Both the position numbers and the translations under genes were made by a program. 64,000 bases of DNA from Lotus japonicus (taxonomy: Eukaryota; Streptophyta; Magnoliopsida; Fabales; Fabaceae). This document shows, in pieces, positions 45,375-56,400 of this stretch. The notes beneath the pieces were generated by a model. That model was not told where the DNA came from. It did not search any database and was given only the letters and a program-made list of their open reading frames with translations. Every line of letters starts with the position of its first letter. The first letter of the stretch is position 1. Location of the stretch: the NCBI RefSeq assembly GCF_012489685.1, contig NC_080046.1, positions 20,645,304 to 20,709,303 on the forward strand. Reading direction: 5' to 3'.

Positions 45375-46021
45375 GATGATGACAAAACCATGTATTTTGA
45401 TGAACAACTCTAAACAAATAAACTGAATACACTCAGAGTATAGGGTATCAGAGTTAAAACTTATCCTGATGTGTATAGTTTATCTTGCTCCTTCTGAATC
45501 CAAGACTCGTGCTTGATTCTGAGCTAAGCTCCCCCTGAATCTAATACTTAATATCAATGTTAGTAATATCTAGATTCTGAGCTAAATAAAATTGGAGTTG
45601 TCAAGATACTATAAGTTCTCCCCCTTTTTGTCATAAGCAAAAAGAATGAAGGTGGGAAAAAAATAGTAAGAGCATAAGACGAAATACTCCCCCTCAGAAG
45701 GAATACCAAGGGATACTTGGCTTCTGATTAGCATATCTTCTGATGAGAGCAGAAGTGTGGTTCTGGTGACATCTCCATTCTGGAAAAAATTCCATCTTCA
45801 GATGCTTCAGAATGAGAAGCTATGAACCTACTCTTCTTCTGATGACGCAAGTCCGAGGTTGTAGTAGCATCTTCTGATGTTGTTGCTTCTGGTTTGACAA
45901 GTTCTGAGTCTTTGTTTCTATCTGAAATAGTCATGCTCATCTCTACAAGCTTTTTCAGCTAGCTTTGACTTGACCAAATCTTACTCTACTGATGCCTCCA
46001 AGATTAACTTCACCTTCAGGT
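45375..46021 (-). pseudogene. Copia internal remnant between gag and PPT
   Basis: A short frame at 45728-45940 is Ser/Thr/Glu-rich (SELVKPEATTSEDATTTSDL) and does not match a pol domain. The bulk of pol is deleted. Confidence 0.5.
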
Positions 46022-47713
46022 TCAAGTTTTGGATCTTGGGACATATGCCTTTCTCCCGTCATGTGTTGCCTGCATCCACTGTCCAGGTTCCATGGTTGGA
46101 GTTTCGATGGACCTATTGAAGATATCTGCAACATATATAATCTTATCCCTAGGTACCCACTTTCTGGGTCCTTTCTTGTTAGTTAGCCCAGAAGTTCTGA
46201 CAACTTTGGGTCTTTCAACAGGATAATGTAAAGGAATTTGAGCATGATATTTTGACATTGAGAAAGTTCCTTTCTTAAGAGATGATGGAGCAACTTCAGA
46301 AGGTTTAGAATGACCAATGTCATATATTTCATTTCTGCTTACGCCATAGATCATTGAAGCCATTAAGCTTCTGTCTACGCTTTTAGCTAGGAATCTTTGA
46401 AAAGACTTTTCATACTTAGACTCATTTCTACAATCAGAGGCATCACAAGCAACAATTTCTTCTAACTTAGCAATCTGGTTCTTAAGCACAGAGTTAGAAT
46501 TGATCAAAGCATGATTATCATTTTTCAAATCAGAAATAATCTTCTCATGTTCAACAGAAGTTTCAGAGGCAGCAGAGAAATTCTTTTTCAACCTTTTATG
46601 CTTAGTCAAGAGAGAGTTATATTTATCCATAATTTCAGACAAAGCATCTTTAAGTTCAGAAGTTGAGAAAGAATCAAATACCTCATTTTCATCGTCAGAG
46701 TCTGGATCTCCTTCTGATTCTGAGTCAGAGTCAACAGCTTCCTTTGACTCTGCTCCTTTGTCTTTGACAATAGCCATGAGTCCTTGGACTTCACCATCAG
46801 AGTCAACATCCTCTGATTCTGATTCATCAAAAGTCACCATCAGACTTTTCTTTGGTTTGAAATGCTTCTTTGACTTTTCATCCTTTGATGAAACTTTGTA
46901 TTTGCTCTGCCTGTGCTTCCAGATGCAGTTGAGCTTTCTGGATATCAGAGTCAGCTCATCTTCATCAGAATCTTCTGATGCTTCTTCAGATTCTTCTGCT
47001 GCTGCTTGGAGAGCCTTAGCCTTTTCAGATTTGGATTTCAAGGCTACAGACTTCTTCTTCTGATCCTGATGTTCAGCACGCTTTAGTTCATGACACTTCA
47101 GTATGCTTATGAGTTCTTCCAAACTCATCTGCTCAACATCTCTAGTTAGCTCCAAGGAAGTTATCAAAGGCATCCAGCTTTCCGGAAGACCTCTAAGGAT
47201 CCTCATGACATGATCCGCAGTAGTGTAGCTATTGCTGAGGGGTCTTATTCCAGCAATAATCAACTGGAATCTGGAAAACATATCCTCAATGGATTCGTCA
47301 GGTTCCATTTGGAAGGATTCATATTTCTGGATCAAAGACAGTGCCTTTGATTCTTTCACTTTCTTGTTTCCTTCATGAGACACCTTCAAGGATTCAAAGA
47401 TGCCCTTGGCGGAATCACGATCAGTAATTTTCTCATATTCTTCATATGAAATGGCACTTTGCAGAATAGCTCTTGATCGGTGATGATCTCTGAATTCCTT
47501 CTTTTGATCTTCACTCATCTTCTCCCTTGGGATCTTTACACCATGTTCATCAACAGGAGGGGTGTAGCCATCAACAACAAAATCCCAAAGATCAGGATCA
47601 AAGCCAAGAAAGAAGCTTTTGATTCTATCTTTCCAGAAATCAAATCTCTGACCATCAAAGATAGGTGGTCTTGCACTGTATTGATATTTGCTTGTAGTAG
47701 TGGTGGAATCCAT
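46022..47713 (-). CDS. Copia gag polyprotein, 563 aa, lacking a zinc knuckle
   Basis: The ORF opens MDSTTTTSKYQYSARPPIFD. The N-terminal 220 residues form the copia gag (UBN2/DUF4219-type) domain: FDFWKDRIKSFFLG, AKGIFESLKVSHEGNKKVKE, DESIEDMFSRFQLIIAGIRP, ILRGLPESW. Next come a basic linker and an acidic region (FDESESEDVDSDGEVQG). A coiled-coil-like segment about residues 365-435 (SELKDALSEIMDKYNSLLTK) follows, then a tail with GPRKWVPRDKIIYVADIF. The CCHC zinc knuckle normally found between linker and acidic region is absent, as though an internal deletion removed it without breaking the frame. A stop follows VPRSKT; another frame continues PKLEPEGEVNLGGISRVRFG. The product could still form particles in principle but lacks the usual RNA-binding knuckle. 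Confidence 0.85.
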   Translation of the reverse strand: MDSTTTTSKYQYSARPPIFDGQRFDFWKDRIKSFFLGFDPDLWDFVVDGYTPPVDEHGVKIPREKMSEDQKKEFRDHHRSRAILQSAISYEEYEKITDRDSAKGIFESLKVSHEGNKKVKESKALSLIQKYESFQMEPDESIEDMFSRFQLIIAGIRPLSNSYTTADHVMRILRGLPESWMPLITSLELTRDVEQMSLEELISILKCHELKRAEHQDQKKKSVALKSKSEKAKALQAAAEESEEASEDSDEDELTLISRKLNCIWKHRQSKYKVSSKDEKSKKHFKPKKSLMVTFDESESEDVDSDGEVQGLMAIVKDKGAESKEAVDSDSESEGDPDSDDENEVFDSFSTSELKDALSEIMDKYNSLLTKHKRLKKNFSAASETSVEHEKIISDLKNDNHALINSNSVLKNQIAKLEEIVACDASDCRNESKYEKSFQRFLAKSVDRSLMASMIYGVSRNEIYDIGHSKPSEVAPSSLKKGTFSMSKYHAQIPLHYPVERPKVVRTSGLTNKKGPRKWVPRDKIIYVADIFNRSIETPTMEPGQWMQATHDGRKAYVPRSKT

Positions 47714-47771
47714 GAGTTTTTCACACTGGCCCGGATCTACTGAACACTGTTAGGTGTGGTAATCAGAACTT

Positions 47772-47785
47772 GCGCTCTGATACCA
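47772..47785 (-). promoter_or_regulatory. Primer-binding site of the copia element
   Basis: TGGTATCAGAGCGC on the minus strand is complementary to the 3' end of initiator tRNA-Met. It lies 2 nt from the 5' LTR. Confidence 0.9.
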
Positions 47786-47787
47786 AT

Positions 47788-49002
47788 TGAAGGTGTGAAA
47801 AACAACTAGAAAGGGGGGGGTTGAATAGCGTTTTCAATATAAAAACTTTCCCCTTAAGATTTAAAGTAAATCTTTTCGGTTTCTCTAAGATAGATGGTGC
47901 AGCGGATAAAGATAGAGAGAAGAGAGAAGCACACAAGTATTTTATCCTGGTTCACTTGATAAATCCCTCAAGCTAATCCAGTCCACCCGTTAAGGTGATT
48001 TCTTCCTTCTTAGAATGAAGGCAATCCACTAATCAGATAATTGTTACAACTGCACTTGAAACCTACAAGTGACTAACAATACACTGACTTAGCTATCACT
48101 AAGATTCACTCTCTTAGTCTTCTCTAGGATCCGATCAACCTTGATCTCCTAAAGGAATCACCACTAAGATTCACTCTCTTAGTCTTCTTAAGGATACTGA
48201 CCTACCCGGTCCCTTAAGGAAAATCAAACAACTGTTTGAGGTTGGTGTTTACAAAGGTTTGCTTCTAAATAAGCTGAGTGTAAACCAAATAAGAATAGAT
48301 GAAGAAAGTAGAGGCTTGAATCTTTTCTTGTATTGCAGCTCTTGATTTCTCTATGTCTTGGTCTTTCTTCTTTTCTCCAGCCTTTTATAGTCCAAGGTGC
48401 AAAGGATATTTCTGTTGAGAGAATATGACCGTTGGAGGGCATTTCTGGAACTTCCAGAACCTGCTGTGGCTGAACCTTGGTAGGTAGGCTTTTCAGAATA
48501 GTACACTGCTCTTGTACTTCTTGATAGAGACATTTGCCTTTAACCAATGACTTTTGATCAGAGGAATGCTTCGTGTTGGAACTTGTGAAGCTTGGTGATC
48601 AGAGTCAGAGGGATGCTTGGATCCTCTGACCTTCGTAACTTCTGCTTCTGGACCTTCAGAGCTTCTGAACCTTCAGAGCCTCTGGTCCCTCAGAGCTTCT
48701 GGTCTTCAGATCTTCTGATCCTCAGATCTTCTGATCCTCTGATCTTCTGATCCTCTGATCCTCTGATCCTCTGATCCTCAGATCCTCTGATCTTCAGATC
48801 CTCTGATCTTTTGATCCTCTGATCCTCAGATCTTCTGATCCTCTGATCTTCTGACGAATATATCTTCTGGTGTCAGAATCAGAACCTGTTTGTCAAAACA
48901 CTCAAGACAAACATTAGAGTATCATAGTTGTTCATCCACAAATAAATACTTGTTATCATCAAAACATAGAGTTGTACCACATGACCAAATCTTGATCTTA
49001 CA
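47788..49002 (-). repeat. 5' LTR of the copia element
   Basis: Almost identical to 44146-45360. Differences seen: ACGACT/ACAACT, TTTATG/TTTCTG, ACTTCTG/ACTTTTG, GAGCCAG/GAGTCAG. It carries the transcription start for the element. Confidence 0.95.
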
Positions 49003-50481
49003 ACTGAATCTCTAGTTAATGCTTAGGGTCGATGCTTTCGACATTGTTTACTGTTTATGCACTTGTTTGTGTATGATTGGAAAAATGTTTTCTGAGGCTT
49101 CGGCTGACAATGTAGATGATTCATCTACTGAATGCTTTTGAGATTGAATTTCATGCTAAGTGCTAAGTGGGTAATTTAGGATGTGTGATGCATGCCTTAT
49201 ATGCTAAGTGCTACGTGGTTATTGCATAATATGTTGATATATGACATGTTGGTTGATTGTGCTGTGTTAAATATGCTTTTGCAATGAAATCCGAGATTCT
49301 GAATAGTGAGAATAGCGGGCAGGTCATGCCGATTTTATTTTGAGAGTTTTGAGGAAGTTTGATAGGACGAATGAGATTCGGGCCTTGTTATGGTTTTGAT
49401 GGATCGAGACATTCTCTGGAGTCATTTGGGATTTAGGAGATCCCGAGAACTTATAAGACTTTTGCGATAAGACTAAAAGGATATTATTTTGAAAAGAAAA
49501 CTCATAAGACATTAAACAACCTCTAAAGCTTCAAATAATGATAACAAACTCGAAAGGAAGCTTCGGATGCAAATCTTAGTTTTTGGAAAACGAGAAGTGT
49601 CGTCGGATCCAAGTGTTGAGGAAGTTGAGAAGTATTGAGTATGTTGATGCTCTTGTGCTGTTGGAGCAGCTGTGTTGTTGGGCTATCCGGGGGATAAGTC
49701 CGGGAAATTGATAGTTTCCGAGTATGTTGATACTCTTGCTCGTTGAGCAGTTTTGACCATCGGATGGAGATGAGTCGGATGATTTGGAGATCATCATGAG
49801 ATATGTGTTGTTGTAGAGATGAGTCTTTTGTCGCAGAATCGACTGTTGCCTTAGGGTAAGCTTTTAGAGACATTAATTTAGCTAGAACACGTGGCGACAT
49901 GTCGAGTGAGATTCGGAGACGTTGTTTGACTAATCATCCTGCATTCATACAACATTAATGAGGTATTAACACAGGACGTACTCTGGACCTCGTCGGTTTC
50001 CAAAATGGTCATAAGACCCGGAATGCCGTGTAAGAGCGTTTGTAGATGACTCTTGTAGCAGACCGAAATGGCAGACCTTTGGGTTTACTGCTGATCTGAC
50101 TACCGCTGTTGTTGGAGTAAGAGGCACGCGGGCCGAAATGGTCCCACCGTGGCTGGTGTTAGGGCTGATCCGTTTGATGTTCATCCTTTTCCGGAATGCA
50201 TGTGGTTAACTGGGTTAACCGTCATATCATGTCATGCAACATGCATACTGACTTAGTTGTTGAGTGTGATTGATAATTGTTAATCTTACCTGATGCATGT
50301 TAAATGTTATTATTGTCGTTATGTTCTTTGTGGAATATGCAACACTAGGATGTTATCCCTAGCTATAAGCCTAAGTGGCTATTTCTTATCTGTACCTATT
50401 GGGTTTTATTATCTACATAGTTCTTTGGAGTTGACCCTCGCGTCTTCTGTGTGTGTTTTGGCGGACAACGCCTTTTGTCAG

Positions 50482-50961
50482 ATGTCCATTGCAGACTGGT
50501 TCACAATGGTCCACCCTTCGAGGGGGATTAGATACGAGATGATTGACCAGGATGACCCCGGTTCGTGGGTGGTAGACCCCGCTAGCCACCGCGCGACCTA
50601 TTCCGGGAGGATCATGGAGGATAGGGTAGATAGGGAAGGACGCTTGATGGAAGGAGTACTGAGGAGGAGCACTATCAGCTTCAACTTGCCACCTGGTGTG
50701 CACTGCGGACCAGGATTAGGAGGAGCACCGCCGCCACCGTCGTCTTCGGATGATGAGGACCCCTCCGAGGAGGAGCCTGTGGGAGTGCATTCAGCAGAGT
50801 CCAGCACACCCACCGTTGCGATCATTGATGATCATGGTTCGGGCCCAGAGCCCGTTAGTCCAGCACCGGAGCGCATTGCGGTTGTGAGGGGAGGTCGGAT
50901 AGTGTTTGTAGACTTGGTCGTTCTGGATTCTGATTCAGACGACAATCATGCCAGCGTGTAG
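50482..50961 (+). CDS. ORF of unknown function inside solo LTR A, 159 aa
   Basis: It opens MSIADWFTMVHPSRGIRYEM, continues IDQDDPGSWVVDPASHRATY, then a Pro/Ser/acidic middle (PPPPSSSDDEDPSEEE). It ends VVLDSDSDDNHAS. It has no signal peptide, no membrane segment and no family I recognise. Solo LTR B carries the same ORF at exactly the same length (480 nt) with amino-acid changes but no stop or frameshift. It could be a real product encoded within the LTR, a relic of a captured gene, or a frame kept open by chance. The frame is also open upstream of this ATG. Confidence 0.4.
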   Translation: MSIADWFTMVHPSRGIRYEMIDQDDPGSWVVDPASHRATYSGRIMEDRVDREGRLMEGVLRRSTISFNLPPGVHCGPGLGGAPPPPSSSDDEDPSEEEPVGVHSAESSTPTVAIIDDHGSGPEPVSPAPERIAVVRGGRIVFVDLVVLDSDSDDNHASV

Positions 50962-51443
50962 GTTTAGTACTGGTGTGAGCTCCTCGAGATAGGATTAGTG
51001 TAGGAGTAGAGTCTTAGCTCTGAACATCATTTGTTTCTTTGGGGACAGGGTAGTTCCGCCTATAGCTTTTTGTGTGGTTTCTTTACGGGAATCACAGAGA
51101 GTTGGTTGGACTTAGGAGGTCTTTCGGGCCGGTGGGCCAGCTTATTCTCAGTTTTGAGGGATGGTGTTGCGGACACTTCACCTTTATATTTGGTTTGTAC
51201 ATATTGCCTACGGGCGTTACATATTTCTTCTTTCCGTCACTGGAGGTTACTCGTGACGAGGTTGCAACTTACAGCGGGGGCTGTTATATATATTGTATAT
51301 TAGCTCTGTCGTACTCGCATTTGGGTTTTATTTATTTCAGTTTCGTCTTAGTTATTATCGAAAAAAAATATTCACGTTTTTCCGCATTAAGTTTATTTTT
51401 TGTTACTAAAGTGACGCCACCGAAATCGGGGTGTTACAACCTA

Positions 51444-51542
51444 CTCATGAAGTAAGAACAACCAAAATAACCCTAAACATCACAACCAAACCTTCTATGG
51501 TTACTTTAAGAATGAGCCTCATTAAAACCTTACTAGAAAAAA
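51444..51542. other. Older repeat DNA hosting the nest
   Basis: With 51944-52348 and 56406-57179 it forms one continuous target sequence once the insertions are removed. Phrases such as CCTCATTAAAACCTTACTAG and AACCTAGTGAAGGAAAAAAG suggest an older plant repeat. No gene is seen. Confidence 0.4.
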
Positions 51543-51547
51543 CTCAT

Positions 51548-51938
51548 TGTAACATCCCGATCTGACAACTGGCCTCACGCTAACAACACGAGTCTTTTTA
51601 GTGTGCTTTGTCCTCACTTACGTGCTTCCCGTGAATATTTCGCAGGAGGTCACCCATCCAAAAATTGCTCCAAGGCAAGCACACTTAACCATGAAGTCTT
51701 TATGAGTTGGGCTCCCGAAAAGAAGATGCATCTTGTTGTCATGAGGTACCAATCAAATCTATTATGATCTCCTCAACTGTATAGTCTCATACCTATACAG
51801 TCTTGGAATACCTCTTGTTCATGCGAGATCGGTTCATTCATGCGTCCCTCCGCCTAGAAGTCCGCTAGGAGCCGCTCCTTGTCTGTGCCTCACTACACCG
51901 GCAATCACTCCCCGCCCTCTTCGGCCCCGGGTGTCACA
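51548..51938 (-). mobile_element. Cassandra-type (TRIM) solo LTR, 391 bp
   Basis: On the minus strand it begins TGTGACACCCGGGGCCGAAG and ends ATCGGGATGTTACA. The 5-bp TSD CTCAT flanks it (51543-51547, 51939-51943). It contains a 5S rRNA-like segment in the LTR, the hallmark of Cassandra elements. Only one LTR is present. Confidence 0.88.
51617..51735 (-). repeat. 5S rRNA-derived segment in the Cassandra LTR
   Basis: The minus strand shows GTTAAGTGTGCTTGCC near 51672-51687 and GGATGGGTGACCTCCTG at 51643-51659, the internal pol III promoter region of plant 5S rRNA. It is diverged from true 5S and is not a functional 5S gene. Confidence 0.8.
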
Positions 51939-51943
51939 CTCAT

Positions 51944-52348
51944 AGAGATAAAAACCTAGTGAAGGAAAAAAGTACTACATTCTCAAGTGAACCATAGTAC
52001 AAATACTCAAAACGGCAAACCTCACCTTAACACCCAAACCAAAACAGCAAACCCCTAAGTAAACACAAACACAAACCAAAACCAGAAAGACCTTGACCTT
52101 ATGAAACTCAATCATGCAAAGAAACCACCACATAATGCCATAAAAATAATCCAACAGGCTCAACCACGCAAAGCCCTTTACCGAGTTGACCTTGTGCTCA
52201 TACAAACCAAAGTCCACATTGCGTATGCTACCCCAACATTACCCATAATGGTTCCAACTAGCCTAAAAAAACAAACCTAAAAACCAAACTTGTAGATCCT
52301 CCACTAAACCCACTACCCTCAGACATGAGAATATTAATACCATCTGAT
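51944..52348. other. Older repeat DNA between Cassandra and solo LTR B
   Basis: A-rich on the plus strand, with no ORF worth calling. It continues the sequence at 51444-51542. Confidence 0.35.
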
Positions 52349-52353
52349 TCGGG

Positions 52354-55300
52354 TGTAACACCCCGATTTCGGTGGCGTCACTTTAGTAACCAAAAATAAA
52401 CTTAATGCGGAAAAACGTGAATATTTTTTTTTCGTCTATAATATAAACAAGACTGAAGTAAATAAAACTCAAATGCGAAAGACAACAGAACTAATATACA
52501 ATATATATAACAGCCCCCGCTGTAAGTAGCAACCTCGTCACGAGTAACCTCTTGTGACGGGAAGTAGAAAGTGTAGCGCCCGTAGGCAATATATACAAAC
52601 CAACAGGAAAGGTTAAGTGTCCGCAACACAACCTTCAAAAATGAGAATAAGTTGGCCCAATGGCCTGAAAAGAAGACCTCCTAAGTCCAACCAACTCTCT
52701 GTGATTCCCGTAAGGAAACCACACAAAAAGCTATAGGCGGGAAACTACCCTGTCCCCAAGGAAACAAATGACAGTCAGAGCTAAGACTCTACTCCTACAC
52801 TAATCCTATCTCGAGGAGCTCACACCAGCACTAAAACCTACGTGCTAGCATGATCGTCGTCTGAATCAGAATCCAGAACGACCAAGTCTATGTACACTAC
52901 CCGTCCTCCTCTCGCAACCGCGATGCGCTTCGGTGCTGGTCTCTCGGGCTTAGGGCCCGAACCATGATCATCTATAACAGCAACTGTGGGTGAACTGGAC
53001 TCTGAAGAATGCACTCCCACAGGCTCCTCCTCTGAGGGGTCCTCATCATCCAAAGACGACGATGGCGGTGGTGGTCCTCCTAATTCTGGTCCGCGGTGCA
53101 CACCAGGTGGCAAGTTGAAACTGACAGTGCATCTCCGCAACACTCCTAACGTCAAGTATCCTACCCTATCTACATGGTCCTCCATGATCCGCCCCGAGTA
53201 CGTCGCTCGATGGCTAGCGGGGTCAACCACCCACGAACCGGGGTCGTCCTGATCTATCATCTCGTATCTAATCCCCCCCGAAGGGTGGACCATTGTGAAC
53301 CAGTCCGCAATGGACATCTGACAAAGGGCGTTGTCCGCCAAATCACACACAGAAGACGCGAGGGTCAACTCCAAAGAATTATGTAAGTAATAAACCCAAT
53401 AGGTACAGATAAGAAATAGCCACTTAGGCTTATAGCTAGAGATAGCATCCTAGGGTTGCATATTCCACAATGAATGTAAACTACAATAATAGCAAATAGC
53501 ATGCATCAGATAAGATTATCAATTATCAAACACACTCAACAACTAAGTCAGTATGCATGTTGCATGCAATGATATGGCGGTTAACCCAGTTAACCAAATG
53601 CATTCCGGAAGGGATGGACATCAAACAGATCAGCCCTAACACCAGCCACGGTGGGACCATTTCGGCCCGCGTGCCTCTTACTCCAGCAACAACGGTAGTC
53701 AGATCAGCAGTAAACCCGAAGGTCTGCCATTTCGGTCTGCTACTAAGAGTCGTCTACAAACGCTCTTACGCGGAAATCCGGTCTTATGACCATTTTGGAA
53801 TCCACTGAGGTCCGAAGTCCGTCTCGTGTTAATACCTCATTAATGGTGCATGAATGCGAAATGATTAGCCAAACAACGTCTCCGACCTTACTCGACACGT
53901 CGCCATGTGTTCTAGCTATATTAATGTCTCTAAAAGCTTACCCTAAGGTAAAGTCGATTCTGCGACAAAAGACAACACTTCACAACAACACACTCTCTCA
54001 TGATGATCTCCAAATCATCCGACACATCTTCATCCGATGGTCACAACTGCTCAACGAGCAAAGAGTATCACATACTCGGAAACTACCTGTTTCCCGGACT
54101 TATCCCCCGGATAGCCCAACAACACAACTGCTCCCCGAGCACAAGAGTATCAACATACTCAGAACTTACCAATCTCCTCAACACTTGGATCCGATGACAC
54201 TTCCCGTTTTCCAAAACTAAGATTTGCATCCTAAGCTTCCTTTCGAGTTTATTATCATTATTTGAAGATTTAGAGATTGTTTAATGTCTTATGAGTTTTC
54301 TTCACAAAATAATATCCTTTTAGTCTTATCGCGAATCTTATAAGTTCTCGGGATCTCCAAATCCCAAATGACTCCAGAGAATGTCTCGATCCATGAAAAC
54401 CTTAACAAGGCCCGAATCTCATTCGTCCTATCAAACTTTCCCCAAAATCTCAAAATAAAATCGGCATGACCTGCCCGCTATTCTCACTACTCAGAATCAC
54501 AGATATCATTGAAAAGGCATAATTAAATCAGCACAATCAACCAACATGTCATATATCAACATATTCTAAAATAATCACGTAGCACTTAGCATATAAAGCA
54601 TGCATCACACATCCTAGATTACCCACATAGCACATAGCATGTAAGTCAATCTCAAAAACAGTCAGTAGATGAATCATCTACATTGTCAGCCGAAGCCTCA
54701 GAAAACATTTTTCCCAATCAAACACAAACAAGTGCGGAAACAGTAAATCAAGTCGAAGTATCGACACCTAAGCATTAACTAAAGATTCAGTGAGTAGCCC
54801 TCACCTGTAGATTCTCCAGGATTGTCCTCGAACTCTTCTTCACAAGCAAAGCCTTGTTCCTCGGGAAATTCCTCAAATGAACCTTTTAAAGTAAAACCAC
54901 ATAATTCTATCAAAATCTATCGGAAACTAAGCTATCAATGCTCACTAAGGTTACCCGAAGTAATACATACTCCGAGGTACGATAATCTAGCGCGAAAGGA
55001 CAAATTTTCGAAAAAGAAATTTTCCTTCCTCCCCTCTAGGGTGCTCGGCCACTATTGGTAATTAGGTGGGTCGATTTTTCTTCGATCAAACTTGGTTCCT
55101 AGGTTATTATTAGTCGTAACTATGGGTATTCAAAACTCGGAAAAATTATCGGATCAAAAACTGTCGCAGGGGTATTTTGGTCAATATTTTTAGCTTAGAA
55201 ATTCAAAACTGAAATTTCGAAAAGCAAATTGGATGGGGACGTCACCAACGACGTTTATGACAACTAATCCTACTAGCACTAAGCTAAGGCGATAGTTTTC

Positions 55301-56400
55301 AGTCCAAAGGACGAAGCTTTGCCCCAAAATGGGTATTTTAAGCAGAATTGAAACTCAACGGTAGTTTTTCGAGAATCGGCGCAGTATTATTAGCTAAACA
55401 TACTCAGGAGAACGTAGGGAAGATGTTTAGAATCAAAAATGGAATTATCAGGATAGTTTTGCAAAAACCTCAAAACTGTGAGCACAGAAAGACAAAGAGA
55501 AAAGGTATGGAAAAGACGATCAGAGGTAAGGATTAGCGACTATACCTCGATACCTTCAAGCAGCAACTGTCGAATCAACAATCAAGCAAGAAATGAACAA
55601 AAGCTCTTCTTCCTCCTCTCTTGGTGAAGCTCGCGGGTTTGGAGAGAAAATGGTGAGGTTTTTGCCATTTTTTCTCCTTTTCTTGCTATATATAGAGGAT
55701 GGAAAAACGCGGTAAAATAAAAGTTTCGCGATTCCGATTTTTCCGGCTTCATTCTCCGTGAATTCTAAGATAGGTTTTGGCGACATAAATCCAAAACTCA
55801 AAAGAGGTTTCCTTGTATTTTAGGTGACTAATGCAAAGTCGGTGTAAAACTATTTTACCCGATAAGTTGCTTTTTGCATCGGATGTCGGAATAGAAAACT
55901 TCCTTCTGAAGAAAGATTGAGATCATCAAGAGAAATGGGCGTACGCGTGTGGAATCTTCATCTGAAGTTCCGAATAGAAAAAGTCTTCATCGTCGGTTGA
56001 TTCTAGGGTTTTGAACTATCAGGGTTTTAGTTTCGGCAAACTTCCGATGATTGGAATCGGACGTTCGTAGATCCTAGAGTTTCGCCTCGAAACGCTTGTT
56101 ATATATGGAATAAGAGAAGTTCTAACATTTCTCTGAAGATTTTTGGAATTAGCTTCCATCGCGACTATAAGTGAAAACTAGCTATTTACTAGGGTTTCTG
56201 CCCTAGGTTTAAGCGTATATCGATCGTGCTATACCTTTTATCAATCATGATGAAATCTTTAGACTTTTCTTGAACTTTCTCCTTCATAAATTTATTTCAT
56301 TTGGTAAACTCTTGTTCAGGTTTCCCTTCACGATACATCAACCCTAATCGTGAATAAGATTTTATTCACTTGACATAAACTGAAAAACTTGGGTCTTACA
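52354..56400 (-). mobile_element. Solo LTR B, 4047 bp, inverted relative to solo LTR A
   Basis: On the minus strand it begins TGTAAGACCCAAGTTTTTCA at 56400 and ends CCGAAATCGGGGTGTTACA. The 5-bp TSD TCGGG flanks it (52349-52353, 56401-56405). It is uninterrupted and aligns with solo LTR A along its whole length. It has its own TSD, so it inserted independently and is not the partner LTR of A. Confidence 0.9.
52838..53317 (-). CDS. ORF of unknown function inside solo LTR B, 159 aa
   Basis: Same length as the ORF at 50482-50961. It opens MSIADWFTMVHPSGGIRYEM and ends DLVVLDSDSDDDHAST. By eye roughly one residue in six differs from copy A, with many changes conservative (I/V, D/N, S/A). No domain is recognised; the middle is Pro/Ser/Asp/Glu-rich. 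The ORF lies about 0.5 kb from the 3' end of the LTR. Confidence 0.4.
   Translation of the reverse strand: MSIADWFTMVHPSGGIRYEMIDQDDPGSWVVDPASHRATYSGRIMEDHVDRVGYLTLGVLRRCTVSFNLPPGVHRGPELGGPPPPSSSLDDEDPSEEEPVGVHSSESSSPTVAVIDDHGSGPKPERPAPKRIAVARGGRVVYIDLVVLDSDSDDDHAST

Larger units (their letters stand above)
44146..49002 (-). mobile_element. Young gag-only Ty1-copia element, 4857 bp
   Basis: Two 1215-bp LTRs (44146-45360 and 47788-49002) flank 2427 bp of internal DNA. The 5-bp TSD is ACTGA (44141-44145, 49003-49007). The tRNA-Met-type PBS and the PPT both place it on the minus strand. Only a gag frame is present; protease, integrase, RT and RNase H are missing. The LTRs differ at about four positions by eye, so insertion was recent. 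It is a non-autonomous deletion derivative inserted into solo LTR A. Confidence 0.96.
40958..51438 (+). mobile_element. Solo LTR A of a 4-kb LTR family, split by two insertions
   Basis: It starts TGTAAGGCCAAAGTTTTTAA and ends CCGAAATCGGGGTGTTACA. The 5-bp TSD ACCTA flanks it at 40953-40957 and 51439-51443. Removing MULE 3 (with TSD) and the copia element (with TSD) leaves 4048 bp, against 4047 bp for solo LTR B. There is no PBS, PPT, gag or pol of its own, so I read it as a solo LTR, most likely of a gypsy (Tekay/Del-like) element with very long LTRs. The lineage is inferred from the TGTAA...TTACA ends and length only. Confidence 0.85.

Noticed and set aside
51617..51735. Functional 5S rRNA gene
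   Set aside because: Too diverged and placed inside a Cassandra LTR with TSD.
40958..56400. A and B as the two LTRs, or two TIRs, of one large element
   Set aside because: They are inverted, not direct, and each has its own 5-bp TSD; no internal retroelement domains between them except a nested Cassandra.
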